Shown: positions 26,545 to 33,328 of the stretch, in pieces
Numbering within the stretch: the first letter of the stretch is position 1
Layout of the letters: each line of letters starts with the position of its first letter
Source of the DNA: a virus
Reading direction: 5' to 3' (one strand)
IMG/VR virus record: IMGVR_UViG_3300027733_000056
Location: 1 to 64,000 of that record
Length of the DNA: 64,000 nucleotides
Translations under genes and position numbers: made by a program
Notes under the pieces: model-generated
Told to the model about the DNA's origin: nothing
What the model saw: only the letters and a program-made list of their open reading frames with translations
Databases searched by the model: none

Positions 26545-26851
26545 GCAATTTGTCGGGCCACTTTCGGGTGGTCAAAAGGATTAAAACAGTCTTGCGGTGG
26601 GCTTTTAGCCACAATTCCTGCCGTTGTTCCTTATCCATGTCCGCGCCCTGGTCTAAGGCTGCGTGGCAAGTAAAGCACAAGCTGGCGACCAAGTTATCGT
26701 CCGCTTTTATGGCTTTCCCCTTGCCGCCGCCCCAATTTATATGCGCGGCGCAGACCGTCCCATCCTCTATCCCGCAATGTTGGCAGGCAATTGTCCGGCA
26801 GGCTTCAAGCAAAGCCTTAGACCGGACGTATTTATGTTTCGGGTAAAGCAC
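26501..26851 (-). CDS. HNH-type nuclease, DUF1364/YbcO-like
   Basis: 116 residues. CxxC (ACQHCG), then CAAHINWGGGKGKAIKADD, then LCFTCHAALDQG match the lambdoid YbcO/DUF1364 family, a zinc-binding DNA nuclease found among nin-type genes. The catalytic His would be the one in AAHIN. It sits beside NinB and a resolvase-like nuclease, forming a recombination cluster. Some family members are annotated only as hypothetical. Confidence 0.78.
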   Translation of the reverse strand: MLYPKHKYVRSKALLEACRTIACQHCGIEDGTVCAAHINWGGGKGKAIKADDNLVASLCFTCHAALDQGADMDKEQRQELWLKAHRKTVLILLTTRKWPDKLPISALTEGEQSFEI

Positions 26852-27113
26852 GGAATTTAACCCCTTGTTGTGTCCCGAAGGCTGTGGATAACTCTATCAT
26901 TTCGGTCATTTCGGCTACGGTCATATTGCTTGTTCTAGCACCCAAGACCACAAACCCGCCTTCGATGCCAGGCACAACTTTTTGTTGTTTTAAGGCGGCG
27001 GTAAGCACATCCTTCCACTCTTCCTTGTGCAATTTGTTGCCGTACCAATCCACTTGTTCGGAAATGTCGGTTAAGTTTGCCCACATTAAGCGGTTTTGCT
27101 CAAGGCTTCGCAT
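26832..27113 (-). CDS. NinB-like recombination mediator
   Basis: 93 residues. RSLEQNRLMWANLTDISEQVDWYG, then EEWKDVLTAALKQQ, and VAEMTEMIELSTAFGTQQGV are the core features of NinB (lambda Orf). Orf binds ssDNA and helps load annealing proteins. In unit A the matching annealase (ERF) lies on the divergent early operon. Family members run to about 140 residues, so this is a compact version. Confidence 0.82.
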   Translation of the reverse strand: MRSLEQNRLMWANLTDISEQVDWYGNKLHKEEWKDVLTAALKQQKVVPGIEGGFVVLGARTSNMTVAEMTEMIELSTAFGTQQGVKFRALPET

Positions 27114-27375
27114 CTATTATCTTCAAAGCGTTTAAAGCTGCTTCCGGCCCGTCAACCCGTGCCAGCGTACCACCAACCCAATTTGCAAAAAAAGCGTGCT
27201 GTAGGGCCGTTAAAGGCTTTTTAGGGCCGGTTTTAACTTCCATCAACATAGTGCGCCCTTTGTATCCCACAAGTAAGTCTACCGGCAAGCCAATTATCCA
27301 AACGTAAGCGCCAGCCGCCCGTAACGCTTCAATTACTTGGTCTTGGTTAGCGTCCACCCTTGCCGCCCGTCTCAT
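27100..27375 (-). CDS. PD-(D/E)XK nuclease, Holliday-resolvase/VRR-NUC-like
   Basis: 91 residues. Asp33 (PVDLLVG) followed by Glu46-x-Lys48 (LMEVKTG) and a Gln in LTALQHAFF form a PD-(D/E)XK active site. The N-terminal RVDANQDQVIEALRAAGAYVW is typical of this group. It probably cuts branched or nicked DNA during recombination and replication. It overlaps NinB and the helicase-loader gene. Confidence 0.75.
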   Translation of the reverse strand: MRRAARVDANQDQVIEALRAAGAYVWIIGLPVDLLVGYKGRTMLMEVKTGPKKPLTALQHAFFANWVGGTLARVDGPEAALNALKIIDAKP

Positions 27376-27815
27376 GCTGACATCCTCAACGCATCTCGCG
27401 CCATTTGAACCACGGCAGGCGACTTTTTCACTCCACCGGCATAGTCACCCAATATTTTCCGCGCCCAATCCTTTGGGTCAACTTTTGGCTTATCCATTCG
27501 CAAAGATGCCAATTTTTCCAATTCTTTTCGCACTCGTACCGGGTCGGCAGGCGGCGCGTCCAATTGCGGTTTTTCAATGGCTGGGGCTTGATAGCAAAGA
27601 TTTTTAAACTGCACCAAGTTCGGCGGGCGTTCCGGCAAATGGTTAAGTGCCCATGAAATTGCCATCATGGATTCCTTGCTTTGCATAAAACCTGACAACT
27701 CATGCAGCCAAAACGACTTGATTTCGTTTAGCGGGGCCATTCCGATGGAATTGTCCCAAGCAATCCCGTAGGTCATAGACAAACGCTCAAACAAGCGGTC
27801 AATTGGTTGTGTCAT
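27372..27815 (-). CDS. replication protein P-like helicase loader
   Basis: 147 residues. RLFERLSMTYGIAWDNSIG, ALNHLPERPPNLVQFKNLC and later basic segments resemble lambda P-like proteins, which bring host DnaB helicase to the origin. It lies directly after a DUF1376 initiator-like gene with a 17-nt overlap, the O-P arrangement of lambdoid phages. Shorter than lambda P (about 230), similar to compact homologues. Confidence 0.72.
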   Translation of the reverse strand: MTQPIDRLFERLSMTYGIAWDNSIGMAPLNEIKSFWLHELSGFMQSKESMMAISWALNHLPERPPNLVQFKNLCYQAPAIEKPQLDAPPADPVRVRKELEKLASLRMDKPKVDPKDWARKILGDYAGGVKKSPAVVQMARDALRMSA

Positions 27816-28578
27816 CTTCTAACTCCAAAAATGGTTTCATTTCTTCGCCTTGTGTCCGTCCGGTCATCGCTTCCCATCTTGCACGTTTGAAATCGTAGTC
27901 CTTCTCAGCAAAGGATTTCTGCTCTCCTTTGTCTTTCAGCCAATCGGCCTTAAAGCCTGTCCAGCCCCTTGCACAGCACGTTTCCAAGGCTGACTGTAGG
28001 CTTACCCCTGCTTTGCGTGCTTCGCGCTCTATTCCGTCAATGGCGGTCTGGGTGACTGCTGCTCGTTTGGCTTTACGCAAACTTATCCAATCTTGCCAAA
28101 CAGAATCCGTCACGCCGCTAGGCGGGGCGACTGTATTCTTCTTTGTAGTTGTAGATATAGATGAAGGTGAAGGTGAAGGTGAAGAGCTATCTGTCAAGCA
28201 TTGCTCAAGCATTGCTCCAACTATGCTCGGACTATCCTTTTTACCCCATCTAGCCTGTGCGCCAGCCTTGCCACGCTCTATGTTGGCTTTTTTGTTGTGG
28301 TTGGCCTTTTCCATTTCAGACTCAACCCTGTTTTGAATCCACTGCTTTTCTGATACTTCAAAGAATGGCTCAAGCATAGTCCGAGCATTACTCCAAGCAT
28401 CTGGCGATAACTTGGTGATCTGCGCTAAAACTGCATCATTGTTTGGGGGAGCGCCGTTTTTCCAGTAGTCCATCAGCAGCAGTAGGTAAGCCCCATGCTG
28501 CTCTGTAGTCAATCGGGAAGTAGCGGAAAGATAGTCTGCCACGTATAGCGGCATCCAAATATCGACTTTATTAGCCAT
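27799..28578 (-). CDS. DUF1376 (YdaU-like) replication initiation protein
   Basis: 259 residues from ATG 28578; upstream in-frame codons lack a ribosome site. The N-terminal DUF1376 domain (WMPLYVADYLSATSRLTTEQHGAYLLLLMDYW) is a winged-helix DNA-binding unit. It is followed by a basic segment (IERGKAGAQARWGKK), a Ser/Pro linker and a C-terminal domain. DNA at 28,160-28,200 encodes the SSPSPSPSS linker. It would bind a replication origin, perhaps within its own gene (inference from lambdoid O). Confidence 0.78.
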   Translation of the reverse strand: MANKVDIWMPLYVADYLSATSRLTTEQHGAYLLLLMDYWKNGAPPNNDAVLAQITKLSPDAWSNARTMLEPFFEVSEKQWIQNRVESEMEKANHNKKANIERGKAGAQARWGKKDSPSIVGAMLEQCLTDSSSPSPSPSSISTTTKKNTVAPPSGVTDSVWQDWISLRKAKRAAVTQTAIDGIEREARKAGVSLQSALETCCARGWTGFKADWLKDKGEQKSFAEKDYDFKRARWEAMTGRTQGEEMKPFLELEDDTTN

Positions 28579-28676
28579 TTCAACCTCACATCGTCGGTTC
28601 GCATCACTGAAAAGAAGCATCGGCAGGACGGTGATGAATCGTCTTTTCCCCCGCTAAAGGTAGCCGTGCCCTAACT

Positions 28677-28856
28677 TTACCCCAATTTTTCCGCTTCGGC
28701 AATTTGTTTTACAAACTTGTAGCGCAGCACTTGCTTCCAGCCCTTGGGCACACCACGCTGCCGCCAGTTGCTAACCACGTTCTGTTTTACGTCCAGGATG
28801 TAGGCCAGGCGACCCGTGCCGCCTGCTGCCTTGATTGCGATTTCTAAGATGTCCAT
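28677..28856 (-). CDS. Cro/YdaS-like repressor
   Basis: 59 residues. MDILEIAIKAAGGTGRLAYI, then a recognition helix in LDVKQNVVSNWRQRGVPKGW, match small Cro/YdaS-type helix-turn-helix proteins. It lies at the divergence point between the minus-strand operon and the plus-strand early operon. A palindrome overlaps its own -10 box, so it probably represses itself and the early promoter. No CI-like partner or integrase is visible. The 98 nt between it and the DUF1376 gene hold no further gene I can support. Confidence 0.8.
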   Translation of the reverse strand: MDILEIAIKAAGGTGRLAYILDVKQNVVSNWRQRGVPKGWKQVLRYKFVKQIAEAEKLG

Positions 28857-28864
28857 CCCATAGA

Positions 28865-28870
28865 ATTATA
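28865..28870 (-). promoter_or_regulatory. -10 box of the repressor/late-side promoter
   Basis: On the minus strand the hexamer is a perfect TATAAT, placed 9 nt before the repressor ATG, so the transcript would be almost leaderless. No good -35 hexamer is visible. The box overlaps the palindrome at 28,869-28,882. Confidence 0.6.
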
Positions 28871-28882
28871 CACGATTGTGTA
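28869..28882. promoter_or_regulatory. operator candidate 1, TACACGATTGTGTA
   Basis: A perfect inverted repeat with arms TACAC/GTGTA and a 4-nt centre, overlapping the -10 of the repressor gene. The same TACAC half-site recurs in two near-identical sites at 28,956 and 30,403, each next to a TATAAT. It is the natural binding site for the adjacent Cro-like protein (inference). Confidence 0.65.
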
Positions 28883-28946
28883 GTCATTGCTCATTGTAAA
28901 AAACTATCAAAAACGCAAAACCCATAAATTTATATTTTTAAAAGAC

Positions 28947-28976
28947 TTATAAAATTACACAAATGTGATTTATAAT
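28947..28976 (+). promoter_or_regulatory. early promoter 1 with embedded operator
   Basis: TATAAT at 28,971-28,976, 18 nt after a weak -35 (TTATAA). The spacer contains TACACAAATGTGAT (28,956-28,969), the second operator-like site. It drives the gene at 29,023 and probably the whole plus-strand operon. A second promoter at 30,394 repeats the operator, -10 and following leader almost exactly. Confidence 0.65.
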
Positions 28977-28982
28977 TTAGCC

Positions 28983-29012
28983 ATGCCCTGAATCCCTTGG
29001 GGTCTTTTAAGA
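28983..29012 (+). promoter_or_regulatory. repeated early leader, copy 1
   Basis: Contains ATGCCCTGA, then CCC paired with GGG across a 10-nt loop, then TCTTTT and an A-rich ribosome-site region before the ATG at 29,023. Close copies lie at 30,430, and shortened forms at 29,327 and 30,645. Confidence 0.55.
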
Positions 29013-29022
29013 AAGAAAGAAG

Positions 29023-29295
29023 ATGAAAGAGAAAAAAATTACCAGACAAGAACTTGCGTCGGGTATGCTGATTGCATTAACCAGCCATACAGATGCAACG
29101 GTTTACATCCTTGGTAATCAACATGAAGATACGGGTTTTGTGTGGCAGCTTATGCGCCATGAGCGCGGGATGATTACAAGCTGCGGATGGGCTGATTACT
29201 CTAGTTTTTTGCATCCTACCAAAGAGCAATTGAACAGCATTTACAACGCTCCCATGATTGCTCGCTATCAAGCAACATTGACTGAAACCATCTAA
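29023..29295 (+). CDS. hypothetical early protein
   Basis: 90 residues (MKEKKITRQELASGMLIALT at the start), soluble, with one Cys and a hydrophobic core in TDATVYILGNQ. First gene of the plus-strand early operon; a hairpin terminator follows immediately. First-expressed small phage proteins often act on the host, but no family is recognised. Confidence 0.65.
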   Translation: MKEKKITRQELASGMLIALTSHTDATVYILGNQHEDTGFVWQLMRHERGMITSCGWADYSSFLHPTKEQLNSIYNAPMIARYQATLTETI

Positions 29296-29303
29296 CCAAC
29301 CAC

Positions 29304-29326
29304 GGGGGCTTTGTCCCCCATTTTTT
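29304..29326 (+). terminator. intrinsic terminator after the first early gene
   Basis: GGGGG (29,304-29,308) pairs with CCCCC (29,315-29,319), followed by ATTTTTT. It ends the first early transcript or attenuates read-through to the DUF932 gene. Confidence 0.75.
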
Positions 29327-29350
29327 CCCTAACGGGTCTTTTAAAAGGAA
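29327..29350 (+). promoter_or_regulatory. repeated early leader, short form, copy 2
   Basis: CCC-TAAC-GGG hairpin followed by TCTTTT and AAAAGGAAA, leading to the ATG at 29,357. The same CCCTAACGGGTCTTTT string occurs at 30,645-30,660. Confidence 0.55.
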
Positions 29351-29356
29351 ATCAAA

Positions 29357-30316
29357 ATGGCACATTTAATTGAAACTACAAACGGCAAAGCAGAAATTGC
29401 TTATGCAGGACAGACACCTTGGCATGGGCTTGGTCAGCAGCTTACAGCAGATGCATCTATCGATGTATGGCGCAAAGAGGCGGGGCTGGATTGGGAGGCA
29501 AAATTAGCACCTATCATGTTTACCTGTGACGGGCAAAACTACAATGAAATGCCTAATCAAAACGTTATCTATCGCAGTGACACAAATACAGCTTTAGGTG
29601 TAGTGACAGACCGATACAAAGTGCATCAACCTGCTGAAGTGTTGGACTTCTTTAATACACTTGTACAAAGTGCTGGATTCACATTAGAAGTTGCTGGTGC
29701 AATCAAAGGAGGCAAGCGAATTTGGGCATTGGCAAATGTCAATCGGGAAGCAGTTGTTCTACAAGATGATGCTGTGCGAGGGTACTTGCTACTCAGCACT
29801 TCATTTGATGGGTCGGCGGCAACTGTAGGACAGTTCACAAGCATTCGAGTTGTATGCAATAACACACTATCAGCAGCAGACCGTGAAAATGCATTAAGCA
29901 GGGTAAACCTTACCCATGGTGCAAAGTTTGATGCAAGCATCATGCGCGACAAACTTGGTTTGATTGTTGGCGGGTTTGATGGGATTATGGACAACTATCG
30001 TCGCCTAGCCCGTCAAGGTGTAAGCAGCGAATACGCCAAGCAATTCACTAATGAGCTTTACCCTGCTGCATACAACCAGCAGACCAATACATTTAAAGAA
30101 TCACGGGGCTTTAAACGTGTAATGGAATTGTTTGATGGTGCTGGAATGGGCGCTAACAATTCTGGCGTGTATGGCACTAAATGGGGATTGCTCAATGCTG
30201 TAACGCAATACATTGACCATGAGCGTGGACACAACGTAGATACGCGAATGAACAATGCTTGGTTCGGCAATGGTGACCGCATGAAAACCCAAGCCGAGTC
30301 ACTCTTACTTGCTTAA
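29357..30316 (+). CDS. DUF932 phage/plasmid protein
   Basis: 319 residues. TPWHGLGQQL near the N-terminus, GVVTDRYKVHQPAEVLDFF, GYLLLSTSFDGS, RVVCNNTLSAA and NNAWFGNGDRMK are the conserved blocks of DUF932, a family widespread on phages and plasmids and often encoded beside recombination genes. Biochemical role unknown; a DNA recombination or replication accessory role is the usual guess. Its own terminator follows. Confidence 0.85.
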   Translation: MAHLIETTNGKAEIAYAGQTPWHGLGQQLTADASIDVWRKEAGLDWEAKLAPIMFTCDGQNYNEMPNQNVIYRSDTNTALGVVTDRYKVHQPAEVLDFFNTLVQSAGFTLEVAGAIKGGKRIWALANVNREAVVLQDDAVRGYLLLSTSFDGSAATVGQFTSIRVVCNNTLSAADRENALSRVNLTHGAKFDASIMRDKLGLIVGGFDGIMDNYRRLARQGVSSEYAKQFTNELYPAAYNQQTNTFKESRGFKRVMELFDGAGMGANNSGVYGTKWGLLNAVTQYIDHERGHNVDTRMNNAWFGNGDRMKTQAESLLLA

Positions 30317-30323
30317 ACAAAAC

Positions 30324-30343
30324 GGGGGCTTAGCCCCCATTTA
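30324..30343 (+). terminator. intrinsic terminator after DUF932
   Basis: GGGGGC (30,324-30,329) and GCCCCC (30,333-30,338) form a tight hairpin with a 3-nt loop, followed by ATTTA. The short U tract makes it weaker than the one at 29,304. Confidence 0.65.
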
Positions 30344-30393
30344 AAAAAGCTATCGGCAACACAAACATGATAAATTTATTTATTAAAAAAAGA

Positions 30394-30423
30394 TTGCACA
30401 GCTACACAAATGTGATTTATAAT
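30394..30423 (+). promoter_or_regulatory. early promoter 2 with operator
   Basis: -35 TTGCAC (30,394-30,399), an 18-nt spacer and -10 TATAAT (30,418-30,423). The spacer contains TACACAAATGTGAT (30,403-30,416), identical to the site in early promoter 1. Better -35 than promoter 1. It drives the recombination genes. Confidence 0.72.
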
Positions 30424-30429
30424 TCAACC

Positions 30430-30460
30430 ATGCCCTGAACTTCTTGGGGTCTTTTTAGGA
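30430..30460 (+). promoter_or_regulatory. repeated early leader, copy 3
   Basis: ATGCCCTGA, CCC-(10 nt)-GGGG, then TCTTTTTAGGA. It repeats the leader at 28,983 at the same distance from its -10 box. Confidence 0.55.
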
Positions 30461-30466
30461 AACAAA

Positions 30467-30616
30467 ATGAGCAAAAGTGAAATTTATAAAGTTCGCAGCC
30501 AAACTCATGGAGCATTGGCAAATGCAGACAAAAACAAAACTCCGTACAGCCCGCTGATTCGTATGGAGTGGAAAAAGTACGGTTACATACCAGTTTCAGC
30601 AAGGCACTTAATTTAA
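30467..30616 (+). CDS. 49-residue hypothetical early protein
   Basis: Starts MSKSEIYKVRSQTHGALANA and ends YIPVSARHLI. TTTAGGAAAC provides a ribosome site 7 nt upstream. It lies directly behind early promoter 2 and in front of another hairpin. Basic, soluble, not recognised. Its support is the promoter-leader-ORF-hairpin layout shared with its neighbours. Confidence 0.6.
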   Translation: MSKSEIYKVRSQTHGALANADKNKTPYSPLIRMEWKKYGYIPVSARHLI

Positions 30617-30624
30617 ACCACAAC

Positions 30625-30660
30625 GGGGCTTTGGCCCCATTAATCCCTAACGGGTCTTTT
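30625..30660 (+). terminator. hairpin GGGGC/GCCCC plus short leader, copy 4
   Basis: GGGGCTTTGGCCCC (30,625-30,638) followed by ATTAAT is a weak terminator or processing hairpin. It is immediately followed by the CCCTAACGGGTCTTTT leader (30,645-30,660) and AAGGAG before the ATG at 30,672. Confidence 0.5.
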
Positions 30661-30671
30661 AAGGAGTAAAC

Positions 30672-30884
30672 ATGAGAGACATACACATTTTGTTAGCTGA
30701 ATTCCGCGAAGCACTATTGCGCGGCTTTATCCCCCCCCTTGAAATTGCAAAGTTATTAAACGACATGAACTGGTCATTGACTAAAAACTTCCCTGACATT
30801 CACAACGGCCTGTCCGACAACCTGGACGATGTGAGCGACAACCTTTGGACATCAATTCAACAATTTGGAGAGCATGATGAATAA
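30672..30884 (+). CDS. hypothetical early protein
   Basis: 70 residues, acidic, helical (IHILLAEFREALLRGF and LEIAKLLNDMNWSL), with a strong AAGGAG. Not recognised. It is followed by an overlapping small membrane-protein gene. Confidence 0.6.
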   Translation: MRDIHILLAEFREALLRGFIPPLEIAKLLNDMNWSLTKNFPDIHNGLSDNLDDVSDNLWTSIQQFGEHDE

Positions 30885-30963
30885 AAAATTAGCAGACATT
30901 TCGCTTGCCGTGTTTATCGGCATATCTTTGGCTTGGGTTTTAGTTTACGGATGGTCACTATGA
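30877..30963 (+). CDS. 28-residue single-TM protein
   Basis: MNKKLADISLAVFIGISLAW plus eight residues: a two-Lys start and one membrane helix. ATG 30877 has GGAG 6 nt upstream. Its TGA overlaps the ERF start (ATGA), so translation coupling supports it. Too short for homology judgement. Confidence 0.5.
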   Translation: MNKKLADISLAVFIGISLAWVLVYGWSL

Positions 30964-31532
30964 AAAACATTGCATCAGCATTAGTCAAGGCCCAGCGCGG
31001 CTTTGCACCGGCGTTAAAAACGTCTACAAACCCGCATTTCCGCAGCAAATACGTTGACCTTGCCGGTTGCGTGGAGGCGGTTGTAGATAGCTTAAACGCC
31101 GCAGGGATAGCCCTTATACAGCGCACTAGCCAGGACGATACAGGCGTGACCGTGGAAACGGTCTTTGTCCACGAATCAGGCGAGATGCTGGAGTGCGGCA
31201 AGCTGCACGTTCCCGCTAGTAAACAAGACCCGCAGGGTTACGGCTCTGCGCTAACTTACGCTAGACGCTATTCTTTGATGGCGGCTTGTGGCATAGCGCC
31301 GGAGGATGATGACGGTAATGCAGCATCACGCAAACGTGAAATTGTTGAAAAGTCAGAACCAAACGTAAAGTTTATTGAAGAACAATTAAAGGTCATGGCT
31401 AATTGTGCAACCGTAGACGAATTGAAACTTGCTTACAACGGCGCTTACGCTTGCTGTGATGGTGACCAGGCGTGGCAAGCCAAAGTTATTACCGCTAAAA
31501 ACAAACGCTACAAGGAGATTACAAATGCTTGA
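30960..31532 (+). CDS. ERF-family single-strand annealing protein
   Basis: 190 residues from ATG 30960. FAPALKTSTNPHFRSKYVDLAG, then VVDSLNAAGIALIQRT and QGYGSALTYARRYSLMAACGIAPEDDDGN are the ERF signature (P22 Erf). It anneals complementary ssDNA to circularise or recombine phage genomes. It works with the exonuclease encoded directly downstream and with NinB. The C-terminal third is a helical tail. Confidence 0.92.
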   Translation: MKNIASALVKAQRGFAPALKTSTNPHFRSKYVDLAGCVEAVVDSLNAAGIALIQRTSQDDTGVTVETVFVHESGEMLECGKLHVPASKQDPQGYGSALTYARRYSLMAACGIAPEDDDGNAASRKREIVEKSEPNVKFIEEQLKVMANCATVDELKLAYNGAYACCDGDQAWQAKVITAKNKRYKEITNA

Positions 31533-32175
31533 TTTACCTAACGCATGGCCTGGCCTTATGGAACAAGGGACAGACGCATGGTTTACCGCCCGCATAGGCA
31601 AGGTAACCGCCAGCAGGGTTGCCGACCTAATGGCTAAGACCAAGACCGGCTATTCGGCATCACGCGACAACTACATGGCGCAATTGGTCTGTGAAAACCT
31701 GACCAAAACAAAAGCGGAAGGATTTACCAACGCCGCTATGGAATGGGGTACTGAGCAAGAACCATTCGCTAGAGCAGCGTATGAAGCCAAAACCGGCGTG
31801 ATGGTTGAGGAAGTGGGGTTTGTGCCCCACCCGCTAATTGAGTGGGCTGGAGCCTCGCCTGATGGCCTTGTCGGGCCTGATGGCCTAGTGGAAATCAAAT
31901 GCCCAAACACGGCGACCATGATTGACACGTTATTAACCGGCAAAGTGCCTGGCAAGTACAACATACAAATGCAATTCCAAATGGCTTGCACGGGCCGCCA
32001 TTGGTGCGACTATGTTGTGTTTGACCCCAGGATGCCAGCTAAAGCGCAACTATTTGTTAAACGGGTTTCCCGTGATGATGCTTTTATTCAAGAAATGGAA
32101 TCGGAAATTGTCAATTTTTTATCCGAAGTAAACGTTCAAATTCAACAACTTAACTCAATCATTGAAGGTAATTAA
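31525..32175 (+). CDS. YqaJ-type exonuclease (lambda Exo-like)
   Basis: 216 residues from ATG 31525 with AAGGAG. WFTARIGKVTASRVADLMAK, then AMEWGTEQEPFARAAYE and GASPDGLVGPDGLVEIKCPN give the PD-(D/E)XK catalytic set (D...E-x-K) of the YqaJ family. It degrades one strand to expose ssDNA for the ERF annealase. The gene overlaps ERF by 8 nt, the usual two-gene recombination unit. Confidence 0.92.
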   Translation: MLDLPNAWPGLMEQGTDAWFTARIGKVTASRVADLMAKTKTGYSASRDNYMAQLVCENLTKTKAEGFTNAAMEWGTEQEPFARAAYEAKTGVMVEEVGFVPHPLIEWAGASPDGLVGPDGLVEIKCPNTATMIDTLLTGKVPGKYNIQMQFQMACTGRHWCDYVVFDPRMPAKAQLFVKRVSRDDAFIQEMESEIVNFLSEVNVQIQQLNSIIEGN

Positions 32176-32177
32176 TC

Positions 32178-32414
32178 ATGTCCAAAATCAAAAAAGAAAT
32201 TTCTGTAATTAGCGGCAAATACACAAATGCCCAAGGAGTAGCCAAAAACCGTTACGCCCGCATTGGGTCAATCATTGAAACCAAGTCCGGCGATATGCTA
32301 AAAATTGACAACGTGCCATTAGTCGCTGGCGGCTGGGACGGATGGGCTTACATCAATGAGCCACGACCAAAGGATGATGGATTTCCTAAAGATGATGATT
32401 CCGTACCCTTTTAA
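32178..32414 (+). CDS. small protein with SSB-like acidic C-tip
   Basis: 78 residues, beta-rich (KEISVISGKYTNAQGVAKNR, then YARIGSIIETKSGDMLKID). It ends in DDDSVPF, very like the DDDIPF tip by which bacterial SSB binds partner proteins. It is placed right after the ERF-exonuclease pair. A minimal ssDNA-binding or SSB-mimic role is likely but inferred. Confidence 0.65.
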   Translation: MSKIKKEISVISGKYTNAQGVAKNRYARIGSIIETKSGDMLKIDNVPLVAGGWDGWAYINEPRPKDDGFPKDDDSVPF

Positions 32415-32423
32415 GGAAAAATC

Positions 32424-32705
32424 ATGGAACATTATCGCGCTAGAAACCTTGACCCGATAACGAGCTGGCAAGCGGCTGACCAAGCAAAAGACCTTGCCAA
32501 AGCCCATGCCGCTTTAATACTTAAAACTTTGCAGGAGCAAGGCCCGTTAGGTAAAGACGGGATTGCTTTCTTTGCGGTGCTTGATGGCAATCAGGTAGCC
32601 AGGCGCTTGCCCGAAATGGAGCGTGAAGGTTTAGTTGGGTTGACAGGTAAGACCGTAAAGTCCATGGCTAAACGTGCGGAAAGGGAGTGGTATGCGATTT
32701 CTTAA
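32424..32705 (+). CDS. winged-helix-like early protein
   Basis: 93 residues. DPITSWQAADQAKDLAKAHA, then a helix-turn-helix/wing region (KDGIAFFAVLDGNQVARRLPEMEREGLVG). This looks like a MarR/winged-helix fragment used by phages as a regulator or replication accessory. No closer family seen. Confidence 0.6.
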   Translation: MEHYRARNLDPITSWQAADQAKDLAKAHAALILKTLQEQGPLGKDGIAFFAVLDGNQVARRLPEMEREGLVGLTGKTVKSMAKRAEREWYAIS

Positions 32706-32883
32706 ATTTTTAAAGGATTATTACCGAGAGTTAACGCCAGCCGAAGTAATCCAACGTGAGCTTGCGTGCGCCCATTTAGACCGCCTTGAGGCAGAGGCCG
32801 CAGTCGAGTACGCTGCGGCAGTGCTCGACATGAATATGAACCGCATTGAGCGTTTGAATACACGTTTAGGAGAGTACAAATGA
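32692..32883 (+). CDS. small helical early protein
   Basis: 63 residues from ATG 32692 with GGGAG 4 nt upstream. LTPAEVIQRELACAHLDRLE is followed by Ala-rich helix. Similar small coiled proteins occur in many phage early operons; role unknown. Overlaps the previous gene by 14 nt. Confidence 0.6.
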   Translation: MRFLKFLKDYYRELTPAEVIQRELACAHLDRLEAEAAVEYAAAVLDMNMNRIERLNTRLGEYK

Positions 32884-33110
32884 AAGACAACGTAGAGATA
32901 GCAAAAGAGTACACCGACTGGATGGTCAAGACAGGCGGCTTTGCGCGGGATATGACCATGCGGGATTATTACGCAGGGTTAGCTATGCAAGCACAATTAT
33001 CTATGCCGGAAATTAGTTTAGTTATAAGCCAAGGGGATATAACAGTAAAAAAAGTTTGCGGAAGTTGTTATGAATGGGCGGACATAATGCTCAAGGAGAG
33101 AACAAAATGA
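32880..33110 (+). CDS. small early protein spanning the unit A/B join
   Basis: 76 residues with WMVKTGGFARDMTMRDYYAG and VCGSCYEWAD. Its last 40 codons are the 121-nt repeat, and its last two codons and stop differ from the window-start copy. If the join is an assembly error, the true unit A version would end as at 2-133. Overlaps the next gene by 4 nt. Function unknown. Confidence 0.65.
   Translation: MKDNVEIAKEYTDWMVKTGGFARDMTMRDYYAGLAMQAQLSMPEISLVISQGDITVKKVCGSCYEWADIMLKERTK
32978..33098. repeat. 121-nt exact direct repeat, copy 2
   Basis: Identical to 1-121. Left of 32,978 are unit A early genes. Right of 33,098 the sequence is a diverged homologue of 122-351, then unit B genes. Confidence 0.97.
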
Positions 33111-33328
33111 CTAACTGTTGCGATGCAAATGGCAACTGCACCCAAGGCAAAGACTGCGCTATAAGAAAGCAGCACAGGGAAGCCACTAATCAGGCTTACA
33201 TTAACCACGGCAGGACTACTAACACTGACCCATATTCCGACACTATTGGCACTGTCAAGGCGCTTATGTCTGTGCTGGTTGTGTGCGTTGCTGTGACGCT
33301 GATGGCTTACTTTATTTGGGGGAAGTGA
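33107..33328 (+). CDS. small Cys-rich single-pass membrane protein (unit B copy)
   Basis: 73 residues, highly similar to the protein at 130-351 (same NCCDANGNCTQGKDC start, one C-terminal TM). Most DNA differences I checked are third-position or conservative, so both copies look functional. The next gene starts at its stop (TGATG). Confidence 0.7.
   Translation: MTNCCDANGNCTQGKDCAIRKQHREATNQAYINHGRTTNTDPYSDTIGTVKALMSVLVVCVAVTLMAYFIWGK

Noticed and set aside
28621-28676. Lysogeny module around the Cro-like gene
   Set aside because: No integrase, excisionase or CI-like repressor was found in the window, and no att-like site beside a tRNA. A temperate lifestyle is not supported from this sequence alone.
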